Source: Ferriphaselus amnicola (lineage in GTDB: Bacteria; Pseudomonadota; Gammaproteobacteria; Burkholderiales; Gallionellaceae). Taken from it: DNA of 64,000 nucleotides. The DNA lies in contig NZ_AP018738.1 in the NCBI RefSeq assembly GCF_000974685.2, positions 1,798,001-1,862,000 of the forward strand, given 5' to 3'. Positions 32,073-43,454 of this stretch are shown one piece after another. The first letter of the stretch is position 1; every line of letters begins with the position of its first letter. Below the pieces are notes generated by a model. The model was not told the DNA's origin. It did not search any database and saw only the letters and a list, made by a program, of their open reading frames with translations. A program made the position numbers and the translations under genes.

Positions 32073-33929
32073 TTAAGTAGTTTTTTTCCGCTGAAGACGC
32101 GCTTCAGGTGAGAGTTCGACGACGATAGTCATCGGCAAGGGAGGCAAGGTGTCGCAAGCCAAGGCAGCGATCAACTCTCCCGAGATACCCGCCGTGAGCA
32201 AACCGCGTGTGCCATGCGCCAAACTGCAATACAGCCCCTGCTCCACCTTGCCGACTAGCGGCACAGCACCGGGGGCAGAGCAACGAATGGACGCTCGTCC
32301 GTCGAGCTGATCGAGATCGAGGTCACCGAGGGCGCTGCGCAATGAGGGAATGTGTTGCTCCAACCGCGCCAGATTCACGGCATGATCCGTGCTGCGCACG
32401 TCCGTGCCTTCATCGTCAAAACTGTGCGTCGCACCGGCGATATGCACGCCGCACTCAGCCGGCGAACTGTAGCCATCTGCGCATACGACCGAATTGAGCA
32501 CGATGCTTTCTTGGGTTCCAGGCAATGCGCTGATCTGACCTCGCACCGGCGTCAGCGGAAAATGCTCGAACTGCGCCAGTTGCTTAGCCTGATGGCCGCA
32601 ACAGACCACCACAATATCAGCGTTAATCTGCCACTTCTGGCCTTGCGCATTCTGACCCGCGACCTGCCAGCCAGACACCAGCGGGGTCAGCGTTTCCACC
32701 GCATGGCCGAGTTGCTGCGTAATTCCAGACATACCTGCCCAGCGTTCACATAGAGCAGGCGGCACCACCCAGCCTGCGCTCGGAAACCACAGGCCACCGC
32801 GCTCCATCCTCATTCCGGTAAGTTTAGTCGCCGCCTCTGCATCCACCGCCTCGAACAAGGGAATCGGCCAGTCAAGCATGACCAAGCGCCCGATGCGTTT
32901 GATCTCAGCATCGGAGAAAGCCAACTGCAACAAACCGCACTCCGCGCGCAAGGTGTTATCCACTGGCAAGATCGCATCCATTTGTGAAAGCGCATGGCCA
33001 TAAGAGGCCAGCACAAAACGATGCAGTGGATTCACCCCTGCACTGAAACGCGCATGCAGAATGCCAAGCGGATTCCCCGATGCACCCTGAGCAAGTTGCT
33101 CTGCGCGCTCGACCAGCGTGACCGCCACTCCGCGCTGCGCCAACGCGTAAGCAGCCGCGCAGCCCGCCAAGCCACCGCCGATGACGATTGCGCTTTGCGG
33201 GATAGTCAGTCCATCGGGCAGTTCAACTGCGGTCAATTTGCCACACAACATCTCGCGCTTGCGACCAAATCCAGGAGATTTCTGCATCGTGAAACCAGCC
33301 TCGGATAGACCGCGCCGCACCCAGCCCGCACTGCTGTAGGTTGCCAGCGTCGCACCAAAGCGTGAGGCATTGGCGATGCCTGAGAACACCTCGGGCGACC
33401 ACATCTCGGGGTTCTTCGAAGGCGAGAAACCGTCGAGGAACCAAGCATCGACTCGCCCCAGCCCTACTGACTCACCCATCAGTTCGGGTAAGGCATCAGC
33501 CACATCACAGATCGCCAGCGTCAAACGTATCCGCCCACCCGCGAACGACCAGCGGTTCCAGCCGGGCACTCGCCGCTTCCAGTTCGCACACAAAACTTGG
33601 GCTTGGCTTGCCAGTTCAGGCCAAAGTCGCAAGGCTGCACGTATTTCTTCGTCGCCTAAGGGAAATCTCTCGATGCTGAAGAAATCCAGCGTCGCTCCCG
33701 CAGTCGCGGTTTGCTCGAACAGTTGCCAGACACACAGGAAATTCAATCCGGTGCCGAAACCAGTCTCACCCACAGTAAAGACCTCACCGGAGCGCAGCCC
33801 TGCAAAACGCTCGGCCAGCCGATTGCCTTGTAAAAAGACATGGCGCGACTCCTCCAGCCCTGAATCGGTAGAGAAATACACATCGCCGTAGCGATTCGAG
33901 TATGGTTGTCCGTCTTTCCAGTCCAGCAT
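32073..33929 (-). CDS. mnmC: Bifunctional tRNA mnm5s2U34 biosynthesis protein MnmC
   Basis: Completes the wobble modification of tRNA-Lys/Glu/Gln. The C-terminal FAD domain removes the carboxymethyl group and the N-terminal domain methylates the resulting amine. 618 residues. The N-terminal methyltransferase has [13 protein letters not shown] and [17 protein letters not shown]. The oxidoreductase starts at [20 protein letters not shown] and has [16 protein letters not shown]. It is placed after the pnp terminator and is probably transcribed with yceH. Confidence 0.96.
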   Translation of the reverse strand: MLDWKDGQPYSNRYGDVYFSTDSGLEESRHVFLQGNRLAERFAGLRSGEVFTVGETGFGTGLNFLCVWQLFEQTATAGATLDFFSIERFPLGDEEIRAALRLWPELASQAQVLCANWKRRVPGWNRWSFAGGRIRLTLAICDVADALPELMGESVGLGRVDAWFLDGFSPSKNPEMWSPEVFSGIANASRFGATLATYSSAGWVRRGLSEAGFTMQKSPGFGRKREMLCGKLTAVELPDGLTIPQSAIVIGGGLAGCAAAYALAQRGVAVTLVERAEQLAQGASGNPLGILHARFSAGVNPLHRFVLASYGHALSQMDAILPVDNTLRAECGLLQLAFSDAEIKRIGRLVMLDWPIPLFEAVDAEAATKLTGMRMERGGLWFPSAGWVVPPALCERWAGMSGITQQLGHAVETLTPLVSGWQVAGQNAQGQKWQINADIVVVCCGHQAKQLAQFEHFPLTPVRGQISALPGTQESIVLNSVVCADGYSSPAECGVHIAGATHSFDDEGTDVRSTDHAVNLARLEQHIPSLRSALGDLDLDQLDGRASIRCSAPGAVPLVGKVEQGLYCSLAHGTRGLLTAGISGELIAALACDTLPPLPMTIVVELSPEARLQRKKTT

Positions 33930-33938
33930 GGCTACACC

Positions 33939-33971
33939 AAAATGAAAATGCCCCGCATCAGCGGGGCATTT
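33939..33971 (-). terminator. Intrinsic terminator after pnp
   Basis: An 11-bp stem AAATGCCCCGC (33946-33956) with GCGGGGCATTT (33961-33971) and a 4-base loop. On the minus strand it is followed by a T-rich stretch. It ends the rimP-to-pnp operon 18 bp past the pnp stop and just before the mnmC ATG. Confidence 0.85.
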
Positions 33972-33988
33972 AATGAGTCACCGACCGC

Positions 33989-36124
33989 TTACTCTGCTGC
34001 AGGTTGATCTTCGGCAGCTTTGGCTTCCGCTGCGGCTTTTTCTTCCGCTGCGACAGCCTTCAAGCTCAGCTTCATACGACCCTTGTCGTCAATTTCCAGC
34101 ACTTTGACGCGCACGACTTGGCCTTCCTTCAGGTAGTCAGACACCTTTTCGACACGCTCGCTGGAGATTTGCGAGATGTGCAACAGGCCATCCTTCCCCG
34201 GCAGGATGTTGATGAACGCGCCGAACTCGGCCAGCTTGACCACGGGGCCTTCGTAGATTCTGCCCACCTCGACTTCGGCCACGATGTCCAGAATGCGTTG
34301 CTGAGCAGCATTACCTGCTTCGGCGCTCACGCTGGAAATGGTGATATTACCTTCGTCGTCGATGTCCACCGTTGCGCCAGTTTCCTCGGTGATCGCGCGG
34401 ATGACTGCGCCGCCCTTGCCGATCACATCACGGATCTTCTCTGGATTGATCTTCATCTTGAGCATACGCGGTGCAAAGTCAGACACGTCGGTGCGTGGCG
34501 ATGGCAGCGCGGTCTTCATCAGGCCCAAGATGTGCATACGGCCTTCACGAGCTTGGGACAGCGCGACTTCCATGATCTCCTTGGTGATGCCGTTGATCTT
34601 GATGTCCATTTGCAACGCAGTGATACCTGCATCGGAACCGGCCACCTTGAAGTCCATGTCGCCCAGATGATCTTCATCACCCAGAATGTCGGTCAGCACA
34701 GCGAAACGATTGCCCTCCTTGATCAGGCCCATAGCGATACCGGCTACGTGTGCAGTCAGCGGCACGCCCGCATCCATCAACGACAAGCAACCGCCGCAAA
34801 CCGAAGCCATCGAGCTGGAACCGTTGGATTCAGTGATCTCGGACACCACGCGCATCGCGTAGCCGCACTCATCCACACTGGGCAACACGCCAACGATCGC
34901 ACGCTTGGCTAGACGACCGTGGCCGATTTCGCGGCGCTTGGGCGTACCCACACGGCCAGTTTCGCCGGTGGAGTATGGCGGGAAGTTGTAATGCAGCATG
35001 AAGCGGTCGGTGTACTCACCTTCCAGCGCATCGATCTTTTGCGCATCGCGCATGGAACCCAAGGTTGCCACCACCAGCGCTTGTGTCTCGCCACGGGTGA
35101 ACAATACGGAACCGTGAGTGCGTGGCAGCACGCCGGTACGAATGGTGATCGGGCGCACGGTGCGAGTGTCACGGCCATCGATGCGTGGCTCGCCACTCAG
35201 GATCTGACCGCGCACGATCTTGGCTTCCAAGGCGCTGAACATGTCATTGACGTGATTCTTTTGGCGAGTTTCATCTTCGGCCAGCAAGGTATCGACCACA
35301 CGCTTATTGATCTCGTTGACTTGCACGGTACGAGCTTGCTTTGAGCGCACGGCGTAAGCGGCTTGCAGATCAGCATCAGCCAGTTCGGCTAAACGCGCGA
35401 TCAGCACTTCGTCCTTGGCAGGAGCAGTCCAGTCCCACGCATCTGCGCCGACTTCGTCAGCCATTTCATTGATCGCGTCGATCACGGCACGCATCTGCTC
35501 ATGGCCGAACACCACCGCGCCCAGCATGATCTCTTCGGACAGCTCTTTAGCTTCGGACTCGACCATCAGCACAGCTCGGTCAGTACCAGCTACAACCAGA
35601 TCCATCTGCGACGTTTTCAGCTCATCAGCCGTCGGATTCAGCAGGTATTCGCCATTCAGGTAACCCACACGTGCCGCACCAATGGGACCGTCAAATGGAA
35701 TACCCGACAGCGCCAGCGCAGCGGATGCGCCGATCACGGCGGGAATATCAGCATCGATCTGCGGATCGCAGGACATCACGGTCGCCACGATCTGCACTTC
35801 GTTATAGAAGCCTTCGGGGAACAGCGGACGCAGCGGACGGTCGATCAAACGGGAAGTCAGGATCTCTTTCTCGGAAGGACGGCCTTCACGACGGAAGAAT
35901 CCGCCGGGGATCTTGCCAGCGGCATAGGTGCGCTCTTGGTAATCCACGGTCAGCGGGAAAAAGTCCTGCTCAGGCTTGGCATCCTTGCGACCAACTACCG
36001 TGACTAGCACCACGGTGTCGTCCAGACTCACCATCACTGCACCCGATGCCTGACGAGCGATCTCGCCGGTTTCGATAGTCAGCTGGTGTTTTCCGTAAGT
36101 GATTGTTTTTTTATAGTGACTCAA
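33989..36124 (-). CDS. pnp: Polynucleotide phosphorylase
   Basis: Phosphorolytic 3'-5' exoribonuclease of the degradosome. The start appears to be TTG at 36124 ([11 protein letters not shown]): AGAGAGG lies six to seven bases upstream, the homologous N-terminus begins there, and the frame further upstream (to 36196) is uncharacteristic. This gives 711 residues, the usual size. Two RNase PH cores ([36 protein letters not shown]), a KH domain ([20 protein letters not shown]) and an S1 domain at the C-terminus are clear. An Ala/Glu-rich tail follows. It is last in the rimP-nusA-infB-rbfA-truB-rpsO operon. Confidence 0.96.
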   Translation of the reverse strand: MSHYKKTITYGKHQLTIETGEIARQASGAVMVSLDDTVVLVTVVGRKDAKPEQDFFPLTVDYQERTYAAGKIPGGFFRREGRPSEKEILTSRLIDRPLRPLFPEGFYNEVQIVATVMSCDPQIDADIPAVIGASAALALSGIPFDGPIGAARVGYLNGEYLLNPTADELKTSQMDLVVAGTDRAVLMVESEAKELSEEIMLGAVVFGHEQMRAVIDAINEMADEVGADAWDWTAPAKDEVLIARLAELADADLQAAYAVRSKQARTVQVNEINKRVVDTLLAEDETRQKNHVNDMFSALEAKIVRGQILSGEPRIDGRDTRTVRPITIRTGVLPRTHGSVLFTRGETQALVVATLGSMRDAQKIDALEGEYTDRFMLHYNFPPYSTGETGRVGTPKRREIGHGRLAKRAIVGVLPSVDECGYAMRVVSEITESNGSSSMASVCGGCLSLMDAGVPLTAHVAGIAMGLIKEGNRFAVLTDILGDEDHLGDMDFKVAGSDAGITALQMDIKINGITKEIMEVALSQAREGRMHILGLMKTALPSPRTDVSDFAPRMLKMKINPEKIRDVIGKGGAVIRAITEETGATVDIDDEGNITISSVSAEAGNAAQQRILDIVAEVEVGRIYEGPVVKLAEFGAFINILPGKDGLLHISQISSERVEKVSDYLKEGQVVRVKVLEIDDKGRMKLSLKAVAAEEKAAAEAKAAEDQPAAE

Positions 36125-36186
36125 GATGAACCTCTCTGTGCTTGATGTGGCGCGAGACGCGCCAGCGGATTCGACCGGATGGACGA

Positions 36187-36216
36187 AATAAAACACGGGG
36201 CACTTGCGCGCCCCGT
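36187..36216 (-). terminator. rpsO-pnp intercistronic hairpin
   Basis: A stem ACGGGGC (36195-36201) with GCCCCGT (36210-36216). On the minus strand it is followed by GTTTTATTTC. It sits directly after the rpsO stop and corresponds in place to the leaky terminator/RNase processing region known between rpsO and pnp in E. coli. Confidence 0.65.
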
Positions 36217-36224
36217 ATTCTGAA

Positions 36225-36494
36225 TTACTTGCGCAGTTCTAGGCGCTTGATCAGCGTGCGGTAGCTGTCTTCGTTCTTGCTCTTCAGGTAGTCGAGCAAC
36301 TTACGACGACGACTCACCAAACGCAGCAGGCCACGGCGGGAGTGGTGATCCTTGGTGTGTTCTTTGAAGTGATCGGTCAGATAGTTGATACGGGCAGTCA
36401 TCAGCGCCACTTGCACTTCGGGGGACCCGGTGTCGGCTTGGGCACGTTGATAATCAGTAACAATTTGCGCCTTTTGCGCAGTGGTGATGGACAT
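36225..36494 (-). CDS. rpsO: 30S ribosomal protein S15
   Basis: 89 residues, exactly the family length. Binds 16S rRNA helix 22 and contributes to bridge B4. The conserved motifs [35 protein letters not shown] and RRKLLDYLK are present. It is located between truB and pnp as usual; S15 autoregulates its own mRNA in E. coli, but I did not identify the pseudoknot here. Confidence 0.97.
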   Translation of the reverse strand: MSITTAQKAQIVTDYQRAQADTGSPEVQVALMTARINYLTDHFKEHTKDHHSRRGLLRLVSRRRKLLDYLKSKNEDSYRTLIKRLELRK

Positions 36495-36549
36495 CTCTTA
36501 CTCTCTCCTAAAAAAAGTGCGGCATTTTACCCTTGATCGGGCCGATTTC

Positions 36550-37470
36550 TCAAGTCAAATCAGCATTTGCGGCACTTTTTGCCACACGCGCTGATAGACG
36601 TTCTGGGGACAAGCGTCCCCCATTCAAACTTCCAACACCGATGAACTGATCGGCGCTATACAAACGCAACTTACCCTCGGGCAGTTCTGTCGATACTACG
36701 AGCTGCTGACCTTGCGCCAAACGCTTGGTCTGCTCAACATCTAAAGTCAATGACGGATAGTTCGGCAACAGCGTATCCACAGGCAACACACGACTATCTC
36801 GTTCGGCTGCGCTCATGGCCTGCAACTCAGGCCAACTCACCGCATCAACCAAGTCCAGCCCAGCGATGGCGGTACGGCGCAAACCGATCAGATGAGCACC
36901 GCAACCCAGATGCGCGCCGATATCTTCGGCCAACGTACGTACATACGTACCCTTGCTACAGCGCACTGAGAATTCCAGCTCATCGCCCGAAAAACTCACC
37001 AGCGTCAGCGCATATATGGTGATACGACGCTTCTCGCGCGCTATCGTTTCACCCTTGCGGATGTACTCGTACAGCGGCTTACCCTGAAACTTGATGGCGC
37101 TGTGCATCGGCGGAAGTTGCTCGATCTCGCCAATGAAATGCTGCAAAGCCACGACAACTTGCGCCTCGCTCACCGTCACTTCGTGACTAGCGATGACTTC
37201 ACCCTCGGCATCGCCGGTCGTTGTCACCTGACCTAGCTTGGCCTTGGCCAGATAGGTTTTATCGGCATCCAACAGCGCAGTGGAGAATTTGGTCGCCTCG
37301 CCGAAACAAACCGGCAGCAAGCCGGTCGCCAAAGGATCAAGCGTACCGGTATGACCCGCCTTATCCGCCTGAAACAAGTGGCGCACCTTTTGCAGCGCGG
37401 TATTGGAGCTCAATTCCAGAGGCTTATCGAACAGCAATACGCCGTCCAGCGCACGGTAATTACGCGCCAT
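36550..37470 (-). CDS. truB: tRNA pseudouridine-55 synthase
   Basis: Makes pseudouridine 55 in the T loop of tRNAs. 306 residues from the ATG at 37470, which has GAGGT upstream; the open frame starts at 37512, but that extension would overlap rbfA. The catalytic Asp is in GHTGTLDPLATGLLP, KFSTALLDADKTY follows, and a C-terminal PUA-like domain is present. It follows rbfA by 10 bp. Confidence 0.96.
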   Translation of the reverse strand: MARNYRALDGVLLFDKPLELSSNTALQKVRHLFQADKAGHTGTLDPLATGLLPVCFGEATKFSTALLDADKTYLAKAKLGQVTTTGDAEGEVIASHEVTVSEAQVVVALQHFIGEIEQLPPMHSAIKFQGKPLYEYIRKGETIAREKRRITIYALTLVSFSGDELEFSVRCSKGTYVRTLAEDIGAHLGCGAHLIGLRRTAIAGLDLVDAVSWPELQAMSAAERDSRVLPVDTLLPNYPSLTLDVEQTKRLAQGQQLVVSTELPEGKLRLYSADQFIGVGSLNGGRLSPERLSARVAKSAANADLT

Positions 37471-37480
37471 GCAACCTACC

Positions 37481-37846
37481 TCAATCCTTTTCTGGATGCT
37501 GGTCGCTGGCAACCGCTTGGTCGATCAATTGCGACAATTGCGAACCACGCTCGACCGAGGCGTCATAGGCAAAATGCAGTTGCGGCACGATACGCAGCTT
37601 GATCGCCTGCGCAACATGGCGTCGCAAGAAACCGCTGGCGCGCTCCAAACCTTGCTGTAACTCAGGACTCTTCCCCTCCAGCGCGGTGTAGAACACCTTG
37701 GCGTGCGAATAGTCCTTGGCAACCTCGACATCAGTCACAGTCACCAGCTTCACACGCGGGTCTTTCAACTCCAAACGGATCGCTTCAGCCAGCTCACGCT
37801 GGATCTGCTGCGCGATACGGTCGGTGCGAGCGTAGTCCTTAGGCAT
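37481..37846 (-). CDS. rbfA: Ribosome-binding factor A
   Basis: Late 30S maturation factor with a KH-type fold. 121 residues, the normal size. The family start RTDRIAQQIQRELAEAI and the motif VTDVEVAKDYSHAKVFYT are clear. The first base overlaps the infB stop (shared base 37846), so translation is coupled. Confidence 0.95.
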   Translation of the reverse strand: MPKDYARTDRIAQQIQRELAEAIRLELKDPRVKLVTVTDVEVAKDYSHAKVFYTALEGKSPELQQGLERASGFLRRHVAQAIKLRIVPQLHFAYDASVERGSQLSQLIDQAVASDQHPEKD

Positions 37847-40515
37847 TACAGAGCGCGCGCCACTTCAACGATCTCAAACACTTCCAGCATATCGCCGACT
37901 TCCAGATCATTGTAGCCCTTGAGCGACAGACCGCATTCGAAGTTGGACTTCACTTCCTTCACGTCATCCTTGAAGCGCTTGAGCGAATCCAACTCGCCGG
38001 TATGGATCACCACGTTGCTGCGTAACACGCGAACTTCGGCGCTGCGCTTGATGAGACCCTCGGTCACATAGCAACCAGCCACCGTACCCACCTTGGAGAT
38101 GTGGAACACCTGACGGATCTCGACAGCGCCGAGTACGACTTCCTTCTTCTCAGGTGCCAGCATGCCAGACATCGCCGCCTTGATCTCATCGACCATCGCG
38201 TAAATGATGTTGTAGTAGCGCACTTCCACACCGGCAGACTCGGCCAGCTTGCGTGCCGTTGCATCGGCGCGTGAGTTGAAGCCGATGACGATCGCCTTGG
38301 AGGCCAGCGCCAAGTTGATGTCAGATTCGGTGATACCACCGACCGCGCTGTGGATGATGTTGACCTTGACCTCAGGCGTGGACAACTTGCCCAGCGCATG
38401 AGCGATCGCCTCGCAGGAACCTTGCACGTCGGACTTGATGATCAGCGCCAAGGTGCTGACTTCGCCTTCGGCCATCTGCTCGAACATATTCTCCAGCTTG
38501 GCCGCTTGCTGCTTGGCCAGCTTCACATCGCGGTATTTACCTTGACGGAACAGTGCGATCTCGCGCGCCTTCTTCTCGTCGGACAACACCAAGAAGTCTT
38601 CGCCTGCGATCGGCACTTCCGACAAACCTTGGATCTCGACCGGAATGGATGGACCCGCTTCCGTCACTGGCTTGCCGTTCTCATCCAGCATGGCGCGAAC
38701 ACGACCGAACACAGCACCCACCAACACGGTGTCACCGCGCTTCAAGGTACCAGATTGCACCAGCACGGTAGCGACCGGCCCCTTACCCTTATCCAGACGC
38801 GCTTCGATCACGATACCCTTGGCGTTGGAATCCTTGGAGGCATTCAACTCCAGCACTTCGGCTTGCAGCAGGATGCTTTCCAGCAAGGTGTCGATACCCT
38901 GGCCACTCTTGGCCGAGACTTCGACGAACATGGCATCGCCACCCCAATCTTCCGGCACGACGCCTTCGGTCACCAGCTCTTGCTTGACGCGCTCAGAGTT
39001 GGCATCCGGCTTATCGATCTTGGTCACGGCAACCACGATGGGCACGCCCGCTGCCTTAGCATGGTGAACCGCTTCGCGCGTCTGCGGCATCACGCCGTCA
39101 TCCGCCGCCACCACCAGAATCACGATGTCGGTCACTTTGGCACCACGGGCACGCATCGCCGTAAAGGCTTCGTGACCTGGGGTATCCAAGAATGTGATCA
39201 TGCCGCGCGGAGTATCGACGTGATACGCGCCGATGTGCTGAGTGATGCCACCTGCTTCGCCCGAGGCGACGCGAGTGCGACGGATGTAATCCAGCAGCGA
39301 GGTCTTACCGTGATCCACGTGACCCATCACGGTCACCACGGGAGCGCGATGCTCCATCACCAAATCCTTGTGCTCGGCATCATCCACCAGATACGCATCA
39401 GGATCGTCGGCCTTAGCCGCCTTAGCGACGTGACCCAACTCTTCCACCACGATCATCGCGGTTTCCTGATCCAGCACTTGGTTGATGGTGACCATCGAAC
39501 CCATCTTCATCAGCACCTTGATGATCTCGGCGGCCTTGATCGCCATTTTCTGCGCCAACTCGGCCACAGTGATGGTTTCCGGCACCATCACCTCGCGCAC
39601 CATCGGTTCGGTCGGCAAGGAGAACGCATGTTGCCCAGCATCCTGCTTGCTGTGCTTATCATGACGTGGCGCACGACCGTGGCCGACATTGCGACCACCG
39701 CTAGGTGCGCGAGTGTCCGCCGCAGGCTTGGCTGGTGTACGTTTCTTATGGCCATCAGCATCCCACGGGCTATCTTTGGCCGGAGGCGCAGTCTTGACAC
39801 CCTTCTTGATGACCGGCTTAGATACCTTATCACCTGGGCGCGGAGTAGGCTTATGCAACGTACCATCGGCCAAATTTGCAGGAGCAGAAGTTGGAGCAAC
39901 TACAGCTGCCTCGCCGACTTCAGGCGCAGCGACGACAGCTGCAACAGGCTCCACGACTTCGACGACAGGTTGCGGCGCTGCTACGACAGCAACCGGCTGC
40001 GGCTCTTCATGCTCAAAACTCTTGCGCTTGTTACGCTCCAGCTTGGCTTGCACATCCGCCGCTTGGCGCGCAGCCAACTCGGCCTGCAAACGCGCTTCCG
40101 CTTGGCGCGATGCCAACTCACGCTCGCCCAGCACACTGATGACGGGTGCAGCAGGAGCGACTGGCGCAGCCACTACGGGGGCAACTACAGGTGCGGCAAC
40201 CACCACCGGCGCCTCCACTGGCTGCTGCGGTGCGACCACGCGCTTCTTGCGCACTTCCACTTGGATGGTACGCGCCTTACCGGTGCTGTCAGATTTCTTG
40301 ATCTCGGTGGTTTCGCGCCGGGTCAGAGTGATCTTGCTCTTGCTCACGCCGCCATGTGCGTTACGTAGATGCGCCAACAACAGCGCCTTATCCTGCTCGG
40401 ACACTTGATCCGCCTCCGACTGCTTGGCGACGCCAGCGGCCTGAAACTGTTCCAGCAGCAGCGATACCGGCTGACCGAGCTCGCCGGCAAACTGCGCTAC
40501 ATTCATTTTTCCCAT
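37846..40515 (-). CDS. infB: Translation initiation factor IF-2
   Basis: GTPase that brings fMet-tRNA to the 30S subunit. 889 residues. The N-terminal IF2N-type domain is followed by a long Ala/Val/Pro-rich and charged low-complexity stretch (about 90-300). The G domain has [14 protein letters not shown] (G1), DTPGHEAF (G3) and TKID (G4). The C-terminal domains end in [11 protein letters not shown]. It lies between nusA and rbfA. Confidence 0.97.
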   Translation of the reverse strand: MGKMNVAQFAGELGQPVSLLLEQFQAAGVAKQSEADQVSEQDKALLLAHLRNAHGGVSKSKITLTRRETTEIKKSDSTGKARTIQVEVRKKRVVAPQQPVEAPVVVAAPVVAPVVAAPVAPAAPVISVLGERELASRQAEARLQAELAARQAADVQAKLERNKRKSFEHEEPQPVAVVAAPQPVVEVVEPVAAVVAAPEVGEAAVVAPTSAPANLADGTLHKPTPRPGDKVSKPVIKKGVKTAPPAKDSPWDADGHKKRTPAKPAADTRAPSGGRNVGHGRAPRHDKHSKQDAGQHAFSLPTEPMVREVMVPETITVAELAQKMAIKAAEIIKVLMKMGSMVTINQVLDQETAMIVVEELGHVAKAAKADDPDAYLVDDAEHKDLVMEHRAPVVTVMGHVDHGKTSLLDYIRRTRVASGEAGGITQHIGAYHVDTPRGMITFLDTPGHEAFTAMRARGAKVTDIVILVVAADDGVMPQTREAVHHAKAAGVPIVVAVTKIDKPDANSERVKQELVTEGVVPEDWGGDAMFVEVSAKSGQGIDTLLESILLQAEVLELNASKDSNAKGIVIEARLDKGKGPVATVLVQSGTLKRGDTVLVGAVFGRVRAMLDENGKPVTEAGPSIPVEIQGLSEVPIAGEDFLVLSDEKKAREIALFRQGKYRDVKLAKQQAAKLENMFEQMAEGEVSTLALIIKSDVQGSCEAIAHALGKLSTPEVKVNIIHSAVGGITESDINLALASKAIVIGFNSRADATARKLAESAGVEVRYYNIIYAMVDEIKAAMSGMLAPEKKEVVLGAVEIRQVFHISKVGTVAGCYVTEGLIKRSAEVRVLRSNVVIHTGELDSLKRFKDDVKEVKSNFECGLSLKGYNDLEVGDMLEVFEIVEVARAL

Positions 40516-40547
40516 TACTACTACCCCTCAGTGTGTATCGAAGTGCC

Positions 40548-42020
40548 TTATGCGAACCAGGGAGCGCGCGCTGCCATGATCAGCGCATTGGCGCGTTCTG
40601 CGTCCATGCCGGTCATTTCAACTAACTCTTCCACATCCAGATCGGCCAGCGCTTCCTGCGTACCCACATCCTTGCTTGCCAAGATGCGTGCAGTCTCGTC
40701 GTCCATGCCATCCAGCTTGTGCAGGTCTTCGATATGGTGTTCCACTTCTTCCTCATTGGCGATCGCAGCGGTCAGCAGTGCATTGCGGGCGCGGCTGCGC
40801 AACTCCTCAACGGTTGCTTCGTCGAATGCTTCGATCTCCAGCATCTCATCCAGCGGCACGTAAGCCACTTCTTCCAGCGTGTTGAAACCTTCTTGCACCA
40901 GAATGTCGGCGACTTCCTCGTCCACATCCAGCTTGGCGATGAACAGGTCACGCACCTTGGCTGTCTCTTGACCACTCTTAGCCTCAAAGGCCTCAACGGT
41001 CATGATATTCAATTCCCAGCCAGTCATCTGACTGGCCAGACGCACGTTTTGACCGCCGCGTCCGATGGCCTGCGCCAAGCTTTCCTCTTCGACCACCACG
41101 TCCATACTGTGCTGCTCTTCATCCACCACGATGCTGGTGACATCCGCAGGTGCCAGCGCGTTGATGACATTGGTCGCTGGATCTTCCGACCACAGCACGA
41201 TGTCCACACGCTCGCCAGCCAATTCGTTAGTCACGGCCTGAACGCGTGAACCGCGCATGCCTACGCAGGTACCGATCGGATCAAGACGCTGATCGTGCGT
41301 ACGCACAGCGATCTTGGCACGAGAACCAGGATCACGCGCAGCAGCCACGATCTCCAGCAGCCCTTCTTCGATCTCCGGCACTTCCAGCTCGAACAGTTTG
41401 ACCAAGAACTCGGGCGAAACACGGGACAGCACGATCTGCGGGCCGCGCACGGTGCGATCCACACGCAGCAGATAAGCACGCACGCGATCACCGACGCGCA
41501 GATTCTCCTTGGGGATCATCTGCTCGCGCGGCAGCAGTGCTTCGATCTTGCCGAATTCAACGATGGCATTGCCGCGCTCCAAGCGCTTGACTGTACCGGA
41601 CACCAGATGCTCGCTACGCTCCATGAAGTCGCTCAAGATCTGCTCGCGCTCGGCATCACGGATCTTTTGGAAGATCACTTGCTTGGCCGCTTGCGCACCG
41701 ATACGACCGAAGTCGATGGATTCCAACGGCTCTTCAACGAACTCTTCCAGTTGAACACCAGGATTAGATTTTTGCGCTTGCTCCAGCTTGATGTGCAGAT
41801 CCGGCGTCTCGAAAGTCTCGTCGTCCATCACTTGCCAGCGGCGGAACGATTCGTACTCGCCGGTGTTGCGATCGATACTGACGCGCACATCGGCCTCGTC
41901 CTCGAAACGCTTCTTCGTGGCAGACGCCAAAGCCGACTCCAGCGCACCGAACACCACTTCCCGATCCACGTTCTTTTCGCGCGCCAGGACATCTACCAAC
42001 AACAGAACTTCACGACTCAT
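40548..42020 (-). CDS. nusA: Transcription termination/antitermination factor NusA
   Basis: Binds RNA polymerase and nascent RNA, affecting pausing, termination and antitermination. 490 residues: N-terminal RNAP-binding domain, S1 domain ([17 protein letters not shown]), two KH domains ([18 protein letters not shown] and [17 protein letters not shown]) and C-terminal acidic helix-hairpin repeats (from about residue 365), as in proteobacterial NusA. It follows rimP and precedes infB. Confidence 0.97.
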   Translation of the reverse strand: MSREVLLLVDVLAREKNVDREVVFGALESALASATKKRFEDEADVRVSIDRNTGEYESFRRWQVMDDETFETPDLHIKLEQAQKSNPGVQLEEFVEEPLESIDFGRIGAQAAKQVIFQKIRDAEREQILSDFMERSEHLVSGTVKRLERGNAIVEFGKIEALLPREQMIPKENLRVGDRVRAYLLRVDRTVRGPQIVLSRVSPEFLVKLFELEVPEIEEGLLEIVAAARDPGSRAKIAVRTHDQRLDPIGTCVGMRGSRVQAVTNELAGERVDIVLWSEDPATNVINALAPADVTSIVVDEEQHSMDVVVEEESLAQAIGRGGQNVRLASQMTGWELNIMTVEAFEAKSGQETAKVRDLFIAKLDVDEEVADILVQEGFNTLEEVAYVPLDEMLEIEAFDEATVEELRSRARNALLTAAIANEEEVEHHIEDLHKLDGMDDETARILASKDVGTQEALADLDVEELVEMTGMDAERANALIMAARAPWFA

Positions 42021-42062
42021 CTCACCGTCTCCAACAATTCAAACTTGGCCGCTCGCGGCAAC

Positions 42063-42494
42063 TCACTCAAACACCGGCACTAGGCGCGCCTTGTCCACAC
42101 TAGCCAATTCGATGGCCACCTGCACACCTTCGACATCCAACTGCAACACCCCATCCTGAACTGCGCCCAGAATGCCAATAAAATTCTTGCGACCATTGAG
42201 TGGCATCCGCAGCTTCAACTGCGCCTTAGCGCCAGCAAAGCGAACGAAGTCCACCTCTTTTTTCAAAGGCCGATCCAAACCCGGCGACGAAACTTCCAAT
42301 CGATCGAACTCGACATTCTCTACCGTGAACAAACGCGTCAATTGATGACTGACTCGCTCACAATCTTCCAGCGCGATACCTTCCGGCTTATCCAGAAACA
42401 CACGCATCAGTCCACGACCGGAGATTTCAAAATCCACCAGCTCGTAACCGAGGCCAGTCACTGTCGTTTCGATTATTTTTGTTACATCCGCCAT
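42063..42494 (-). CDS. rimP: Ribosome maturation factor RimP
   Basis: 30S assembly factor acting early on the S12/S19 region. 143 residues from the ATG at 42494 ([24 protein letters not shown]); the open frame extends 15 codons further, but that part covers the leader hairpin. The motif [21 protein letters not shown] is diagnostic. First gene of the nus operon. Confidence 0.95.
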   Translation of the reverse strand: MADVTKIIETTVTGLGYELVDFEISGRGLMRVFLDKPEGIALEDCERVSHQLTRLFTVENVEFDRLEVSSPGLDRPLKKEVDFVRFAGAKAQLKLRMPLNGRKNFIGILGAVQDGVLQLDVEGVQVAIELASVDKARLVPVFE

Positions 42495-42510
42495 GTTTTC
42501 TGTTCCACAA

Positions 42511-42557
42511 ATAAAAAACGGGCTCAAGGCCCATCTCAAAACTGCGGCGGGATTATA
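42511..42557 (-). promoter_or_regulatory. Promoter -10 and short leader hairpin of the nus operon
   Basis: On the minus strand TATAAT (42552-42557) precedes rimP by about 60 bp; the -35 is weak. In the leader GGGC/GCCC (42520-42532) with a 5-base loop is followed by six T, a small terminator-like hairpin that could attenuate the operon. The stem is only 4 bp, so this is tentative. Confidence 0.4.
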
Positions 42558-42593
42558 ACAAAGAATCAGCCCAATAGAAAATTCTCTTTTCGA

Positions 42594-43301
42594 TCAGTCA
42601 CGCAAGCCCTTCACCCAGCGAGCATAAATGCGGCGTGCCACGGCATGGAGTTGCGGCAATCGAGCAGTCATCTCGGCCAGTATCTGCGCGGGTGTTTGTA
42701 CCGCCGAACCCACGGGACAGCTCGCTATCTCGTCCGCACCGACCTCGCACCAGTCGCGGATCATCGCCTCGGTCATTTCGACATGACACTGCAAGCCAAG
42801 ATGCTTGCCCGATACAAACCCCTGATGAGCACAATATCCACTGGACAGCAGCAACTGCGCCCCCGCCGGCAAGGAGAATGTCTCTCCGTGCCAATGGAAC
42901 ACCTCGAACTCATAGCGATCGCCCAACCAATCACTGGCGATCTCACGATCGACCACCGCAACCCTACCCCAGCCGATCTCCTTCACTGGATTGCGCGTCA
43001 CACTCCCACCCAGCGCCTTACTCATCAACTGACCACCCAGACAATGCCCCAGCACGGGAATGTCGAGCGCGACCGCTTCGCGGATCAACGCCAGCACTGG
43101 CGAAATCCACGGCAACTCATCATTCACACTCATCGGCCCGCCCATGAGCACCAGCCCAGAAAAAGCAGATGCCGAGATCGGCACCGCCTCGCCGGCATCA
43201 ATGCAGATCAGCTGCCACGGGATGGACTGCTCATCCAGAAACTCAGCAAGCAAGCCCGGCCCCTCGATGGCAGCATGGCGAAAAATAGCGACTGGCTTCA
43301 T
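42594..43301 (-). CDS. Class I glutamine amidotransferase-like protein
   Basis: 235 residues from the ATG at 43301 (MKPVAIFRHAAIEGPG), with GGGG upstream. The triad is visible: nucleophile Cys in VLGHCLGGQLM and His-Glu in GLQCHVEMTE. The segment FHWHGETFSLP is typical of the stand-alone GATase group annotated as GMP synthase-like or YfeJ-like. Such proteins hydrolyse glutamine or a gamma-glutamyl compound; the real substrate is unknown. No synthase partner gene is adjacent. Divergent from the small membrane protein at 43455. Confidence 0.88.
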   Translation of the reverse strand: MKPVAIFRHAAIEGPGLLAEFLDEQSIPWQLICIDAGEAVPISASAFSGLVLMGGPMSVNDELPWISPVLALIREAVALDIPVLGHCLGGQLMSKALGGSVTRNPVKEIGWGRVAVVDREIASDWLGDRYEFEVFHWHGETFSLPAGAQLLLSSGYCAHQGFVSGKHLGLQCHVEMTEAMIRDWCEVGADEIASCPVGSAVQTPAQILAEMTARLPQLHAVARRIYARWVKGLRD

Positions 43302-43361
43302 AGCGACCCCAAGCATAGATACGGAGGCCACATGGTAAAGTGCCGCGCCCGCAATATCAAA

Positions 43362-43389
43362 TTGCAAGGCGACAGGATTCCGGTAGAAT
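43362..43389 (+). promoter_or_regulatory. Sigma70-like promoter of small membrane protein
   Basis: TTGCAA (43362-43367), 16-bp spacer, TAGAAT (43384-43389), 66 bp before the ATG at 43455. Confidence 0.55.
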
Positions 43390-43454
43390 CACGCCCACTC
43401 AAGCAGCAGCGCTTGAAACGAATTCAACAACTTCCAAAATTTAAGGGGTACGGA

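Noticed and set aside
34004-34912. A 302-codon plus-strand frame opposite pnp
   Set aside because: Shadow of the polynucleotide phosphorylase gene; it has no motif or plausible ribosome-binding site.
38350-40368. A 672-codon plus-strand open frame opposite infB
   Set aside because: It is antisense to the fully conserved IF-2 gene, is His/Arg-rich with no domain resemblance, and reflects the codon bias of infB.
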